Origin: Desnuesiella massiliensis
GTDB taxonomy: Bacteria > Bacillota > Clostridia > Clostridiales > Clostridiaceae
Length of the DNA stretch: 64,000 nt
Assembly (NCBI RefSeq): GCF_001403615.1
Contig: NZ_LN879455.1
Span: 814,340-878,339 of the forward strand
Direction of reading: 5' to 3'
A model generated the notes under the pieces. That model saw only the letters and a program-made list of their open reading frames with translations, searched no databases and had not been told where the DNA came from. Shown piece by piece: positions 60,089 through 64,000 of the stretch (position 1 is its first letter; every line of letters begins with the position of its first letter). A program made the translations under genes and the position numbers.

Positions 60089-60217
60089 ATGGACAAAACA
60101 AATAATGGCAATAATAAAGGAGAAAAGAGAATAGCGGTAAATAAATTATCAAATAAAAAAGGGTATAAAAAGACAACTCCTAAATTTGAAAACTTTAAGG
60201 GAGAGCCTATAGAGTAA
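60089..60217 (+). CDS. Tiny basic protein, 42 aa, unknown
   Basis: Starts MDKTNNGNNKGEKRIAV and ends PKFENFKGEPIE: about a quarter lysine/arginine, rich in Asn and Gly, no hydrophobic core. GAAAGGAGAG precedes the ATG. It is followed 17 bp later by another tiny basic ORF with its own ribosome site, which argues that both are translated. Composition recalls small spore or nucleic-acid-associated proteins, but I recognise no family. Confidence 0.55.
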   Translation: MDKTNNGNNKGEKRIAVNKLSNKKGYKKTTPKFENFKGEPIE

Positions 60218-60234
60218 AAAAGAGAGGAAACTAT

Positions 60235-60348
60235 ATGAGTAAAGTAGATAATAAACAAAAGGTTAATATGGGAACAAAGCGAACAGACTCCAGTGAGAGT
60301 CAGAAGAAGGATAAAAGATATAATGGTAAAAAGACTGATGAGAGATAG
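60235..60348 (+). CDS. Tiny basic protein, 37 aa, unknown
   Basis: Starts MSKVDNKQKVNMGTKR and ends KKDKRYNGKKTDER; very hydrophilic and basic. AGAGAGG precedes the ATG. Second of a tandem pair upstream of motAB. Disordered in appearance, no family recognised. Confidence 0.5.
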   Translation: MSKVDNKQKVNMGTKRTDSSESQKKDKRYNGKKTDER

Positions 60349-60554
60349 TTATAAAGCATATTTATGCTGCGTATATTGCAAAAGATTTAGTACATTTTGA
60401 CCTCATAAGCATCTTAGAGTGAGCAAAATTAAAGGGGTGTTTATAAGGGTATGTTGTAAGAACTTTGATGTATATAGAGAAATAATAAGCTTGTCTAAGA
60501 TACTTAATTTTAAATTCTTTAATTAGGCTATAATAACTAATAAAAGACAAAATT

Positions 60555-60581
60555 TAATATAAAATAAGGTTATGCGATATT
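60555..60581 (+). promoter_or_regulatory. Candidate sigma-D (sigma-28) flagellar promoter of motAB
   Basis: TAAT, 15-base spacer, GCGATATT, against the consensus TAAA-N15-GCCGATAT. The -10 lies inside the left arm of the terminator-like hairpin at 60575. Motility genes are the expected targets of this sigma factor. Confidence 0.45.
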
Positions 60582-60630
60582 AATCTACAATTATTATAAT
60601 ATTTGTAGATTAATATCGTTTTTATTTTTA
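60575..60630 (+). terminator. Strong terminator-like hairpin directly before motA
   Basis: Perfect 16-bp stem CGATATTAATCTACAA / TTGTAGATTAATATCG, then TTTTTATTTTT. It ends only a few bases before the motA ribosome site. It may end transcripts from the tiny ORFs or attenuate motA. The stretch 60349-60574 holds no gene and no known riboswitch that I recognise. Confidence 0.75.
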
Positions 60631-60648
60631 TTGAAGAGAGGTAGAAAA

Positions 60649-61419
60649 ATGGATTTAGGAATTATTATCAGTTTAATTATAGGATTTGCTTCTATGATTG
60701 TATCATTCATGTTAGAAGGTGGACACTTAGCAGGACTTTTGGTAGGGACTGCTGCATTAATTGTATTTGGCGGAACTATAGGAGCTGTAGGAGTATCATT
60801 TCCTAGTAAATTATTAAAAAAAGTTCCAGCTATATTTGGAGTAGCATTTAAAGATAAAAAATCTAACTATGTAGAGCTAGTAGCTTACTTTAAAAATATA
60901 TCCACTACAACTAGAAAAAACGGACTGTTGAGTTTAGAATCAGAGCTTTCTAATTCTAGTATGGATCCTTTTACAAAGAAAGGCCTCCAAATGGTAGTGG
61001 ATGGTATGGAGCCTCATACTATCAGAAATATTTTAGAATTAAAACTTGAGGGATTAGATGAAAGACATAGGGAAGGTGCTGCTATATTTGAAGCAGCAGG
61101 CGGCTTTGCACCAACCATGGGTATAATAGGAACAGTAATGGGCTTAGTGCACGTATTAAGCAATTTAGATGATCCAAGCAGTTTAGGACCTAAAATAGCC
61201 GTAGCTTTTATAGCTACACTATATGGGGTAGGCTCTGCTAATTTAGTATGGTTACCTATAGCAAGCAAGTTGAAGGCAATTAATAAAATTGAACTTAATG
61301 AAAAAATGATGATTATTGAAGCAGTGATATTAATTCAAGAGGGTGCCAATCCAAATACAGTAGTAAGTAAATTAGAAAGTTTCTTATCAGAAGATGAAAT
61401 ATCAAAATTGGATGTATAA
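60649..61419 (+). CDS. motA: Flagellar motor stator protein MotA
   Basis: Proton- or sodium-conducting stator with MotB. 256 aa from the ATG at 60649, after GAGAGGTAG; an in-frame ATG six codons upstream is poorly placed. Four membrane helices (IIISLIIGFASMIVSF, LLVGTAALIVFGGTIGAVG, a third at GFAPTMGIIGTVMGLVHVL, a fourth at KIAVAFIATLYGVGSANLVWLPIA, with the conserved Pro region). The cytoplasmic loop holds the charged ELKLEGLDERHREGA segment. 13 bp upstream of motB. Confidence 0.95.
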   Translation: MDLGIIISLIIGFASMIVSFMLEGGHLAGLLVGTAALIVFGGTIGAVGVSFPSKLLKKVPAIFGVAFKDKKSNYVELVAYFKNISTTTRKNGLLSLESELSNSSMDPFTKKGLQMVVDGMEPHTIRNILELKLEGLDERHREGAAIFEAAGGFAPTMGIIGTVMGLVHVLSNLDDPSSLGPKIAVAFIATLYGVGSANLVWLPIASKLKAINKIELNEKMMIIEAVILIQEGANPNTVVSKLESFLSEDEISKLDV

Positions 61420-61432
61420 GAGGGAGTAAAAT

Positions 61433-62167
61433 ATGAAAAAGCGCGAAGAGAAGGAAGCAAATCATGAAAGATGGCTATTAACTTATTCGGATTTAATCAC
61501 ATTATTAATGATATTCTTTGTAATAATGTATGCGAGCAGCAATGTAAGTGCAAGTAAGTATAAGGCTGTATCTGATTCTTTTAAAATTGCATTAGGTGGA
61601 GGCGGAGGATCATTGGTAGGTCCGGTTGATAGTGTTAATGCTAATGGTTCAAATGAGAGAAACGATAATAAGGAAGTATCCGAGGAAAATAAACTTATGA
61701 ATCTTAAAGAAAATGTGGATAACTATTTGCAGAGTGCTGGAATGAGTACAGGCATAAGTACTTCTATAGAGGAAAGAGGATTAGTTATTAGCTTAAAAGA
61801 CAGTATAATTTTTGATAGTGGTAAAGCTGAAATTAAAAACGATTATAAAAAGAAACTTGTGGATTTAGGTAGTATATTAAATAAAATGGATAGCTATATA
61901 AGAGTTGAGGGACATACAGATAACGTACCTATTAATAATAATAAATTTAATTCAAATTGGCAATTATCGGTTATTAGAGCCACCAATGTTACAGAATTAT
62001 TAATAGAAGAAGCTCATATAGCCCCAAAGAGACTATCATCCATTGGTTATGGAGAGTTTAGACCTGTGGCAGATAATAATACAGAGCAAGGGAGAGCACA
62101 AAATAGAAGAGTCGATATAGTACTAATTAATAGTAAATATAATGAGATAGAAAACAACAAAAAATAG
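61433..62167 (+). CDS. motB: Flagellar motor stator protein MotB
   Basis: Anchors the stator to peptidoglycan. 244 aa. The single helix HERWLLTYSDLITLLMIFFVIMYAS carries the ion-binding Asp20. A glycine-rich plug/linker follows. The OmpA-like domain (about 125-235) has IIFDSGKAEIK, RVEGHTDNVPINN and FNSNWQLSVIRATNV. GAGGGAG precedes the ATG. Terminated by a short copy of the ATAACTAGTCA palindrome. Confidence 0.95.
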   Translation: MKKREEKEANHERWLLTYSDLITLLMIFFVIMYASSNVSASKYKAVSDSFKIALGGGGGSLVGPVDSVNANGSNERNDNKEVSEENKLMNLKENVDNYLQSAGMSTGISTSIEERGLVISLKDSIIFDSGKAEIKNDYKKKLVDLGSILNKMDSYIRVEGHTDNVPINNNKFNSNWQLSVIRATNVTELLIEEAHIAPKRLSSIGYGEFRPVADNNTEQGRAQNRRVDIVLINSKYNEIENNKK

Positions 62168-62193
62168 CATAATAGGCTTAATGCATATATAAG

Positions 62194-62236
62194 AAATAAC
62201 TAGTCAGTGTACTGAAGTCTCTGACTAGTTATTTTT
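62194..62236 (+). terminator. Short ATAACTAGTCA palindrome acting as the motAB terminator
   Basis: Perfect 14-bp stem AAATAACTAGTCAG / CTGACTAGTTATTT with a 13-base loop and T-run. The arms match the ends of the 137-138 bp elements, so this is an internally deleted relative or the seed of that family. Confidence 0.8.
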
Positions 62237-62282
62237 TACCATGCACAATTTGATTTATGTTATAAAAAAGTTAAAAAATATG

Positions 62283-62311
62283 TTGACAATGTTTTTTTAA
62301 GATGATATTAT
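62283..62311 (+). promoter_or_regulatory. Promoter of the rrn operon
   Basis: TTGACA (62283-62288), 17-base spacer, TATTAT (62306-62311), about 145 bases before the 16S gene. Confidence 0.8.
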
Positions 62312-62457
62312 GTAATAGTCATCTGAAATGACATGGTCTTTGAAAATTAAACAGAGGAAAATAAACATGAAACCAGCAATTTCTTTATGAGAAATCATAA
62401 GACTAAAGTAAGAATGAGCAATCAAACTTAGAGAGATTCTAGATTTCTAAAATTTTT

Positions 62458-63967
<1,510 letters not shown>

Positions 63968-64000
63968 TCGAACATATAGGGATAACCTATATGATAAGAA

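Noticed and set aside
60349..60574. Possible c-di-GMP or other known riboswitch before motA
   Set aside because: I looked for the GEMM-I and GEMM-II conserved blocks and for other common classes and found no match; only the hairpin and a sigma-28-like promoter remain.

Overview
The window comes from a low-GC, spore-forming, fermentative Firmicute of the Clostridium type (cluster I-like). The evidence is a very AT-rich sequence with strong Shine-Dalgarno sites, a butyryl-CoA pathway operon, NfnAB, a monomeric [FeFe] hydrogenase, a Rex redox regulator, a CIRCE-controlled groESL operon, a candidate spore-coat gene with a sigma-K-type promoter, and a clostridial-looking 16S rRNA gene at the right end. 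I do not name a species. Most of the window is core genome; I see no prophage, CRISPR array or defence island.

Region by region. 1-2.4 kb: the 3' part of mntP and a ferritin gene face each other, and an IS4-type insertion sequence (480-1891) sits inside the loop of the terminator they shared, with a 9-bp target duplication. 2.5-6.2 kb: a two-component operon (kinase, regulator, Lia-like membrane protein, glycerophosphodiesterase) and a divergent small membrane protein. 6.5-19 kb: the redox and fermentation block: rex, crt-bcd-etfB-etfA-hbd, a sigma-54 enhancer-binding activator, an iron alcohol dehydrogenase, and nfnAB. 19-24 kb: 8-oxoguanine glycosylase, [FeFe] hydrogenase and two membrane proteins. 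24-31 kb: groES-groEL, a prepilin peptidase with a prepilin-like protein, and guaB-guaA behind a guanine riboswitch. 31-37.4 kb: an oppABCDF peptide transport operon. 37.5-49 kb: pgi, yqxD, a triple-tyrosine repeat protein, a lytic transglycosylase, rsuA, a candidate small RNA, a TrpR-like regulator, pcrA and ligA. 49-56.4 kb: small membrane proteins, a second OppA-like lipoprotein, an unknown 455-aa protein, an AIR-synthase-like protein, rph, an XTP pyrophosphatase and a YfcE-like phosphodiesterase. 56.7-57.7 kb: eleven tRNA genes. 57.8-62.2 kb: a Tyr/Met/Arg-rich coat candidate, an ApbE lipoprotein, two tiny basic ORFs and motA-motB. 62.3 kb to the end: an rrn promoter and a 16S rRNA gene.

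How the parts work together. Crt, Bcd-EtfAB and Hbd form the C4 trunk from acetoacetyl-CoA to butyryl-CoA, with ferredoxin reduced by electron bifurcation. NfnAB and the hydrogenase exchange or dispose of the same electrons, and the alcohol dehydrogenase drains NAD(P)H. The crt operon and the alcohol dehydrogenase both carry near-consensus -24/-12 (sigma-54) promoters, and a sigma-54 activator is encoded between them. A near-perfect Rex operator lies just upstream of the crt -24 element, so activation by an enhancer-binding protein and repression by NADH-sensing Rex appear to meet at one promoter.

The most unusual non-coding content is two families of dispersed palindromic repeats. One is a 137-138 bp MITE-like element with two almost identical copies and two shorter relatives. 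The other is a family of roughly 55-75 bp with four copies in 20 kb. There is also a compact promoter-to-terminator unit with C-rich loops that looks like an undescribed small RNA, and a prepilin-like gene whose only well-placed start codon is AUA.
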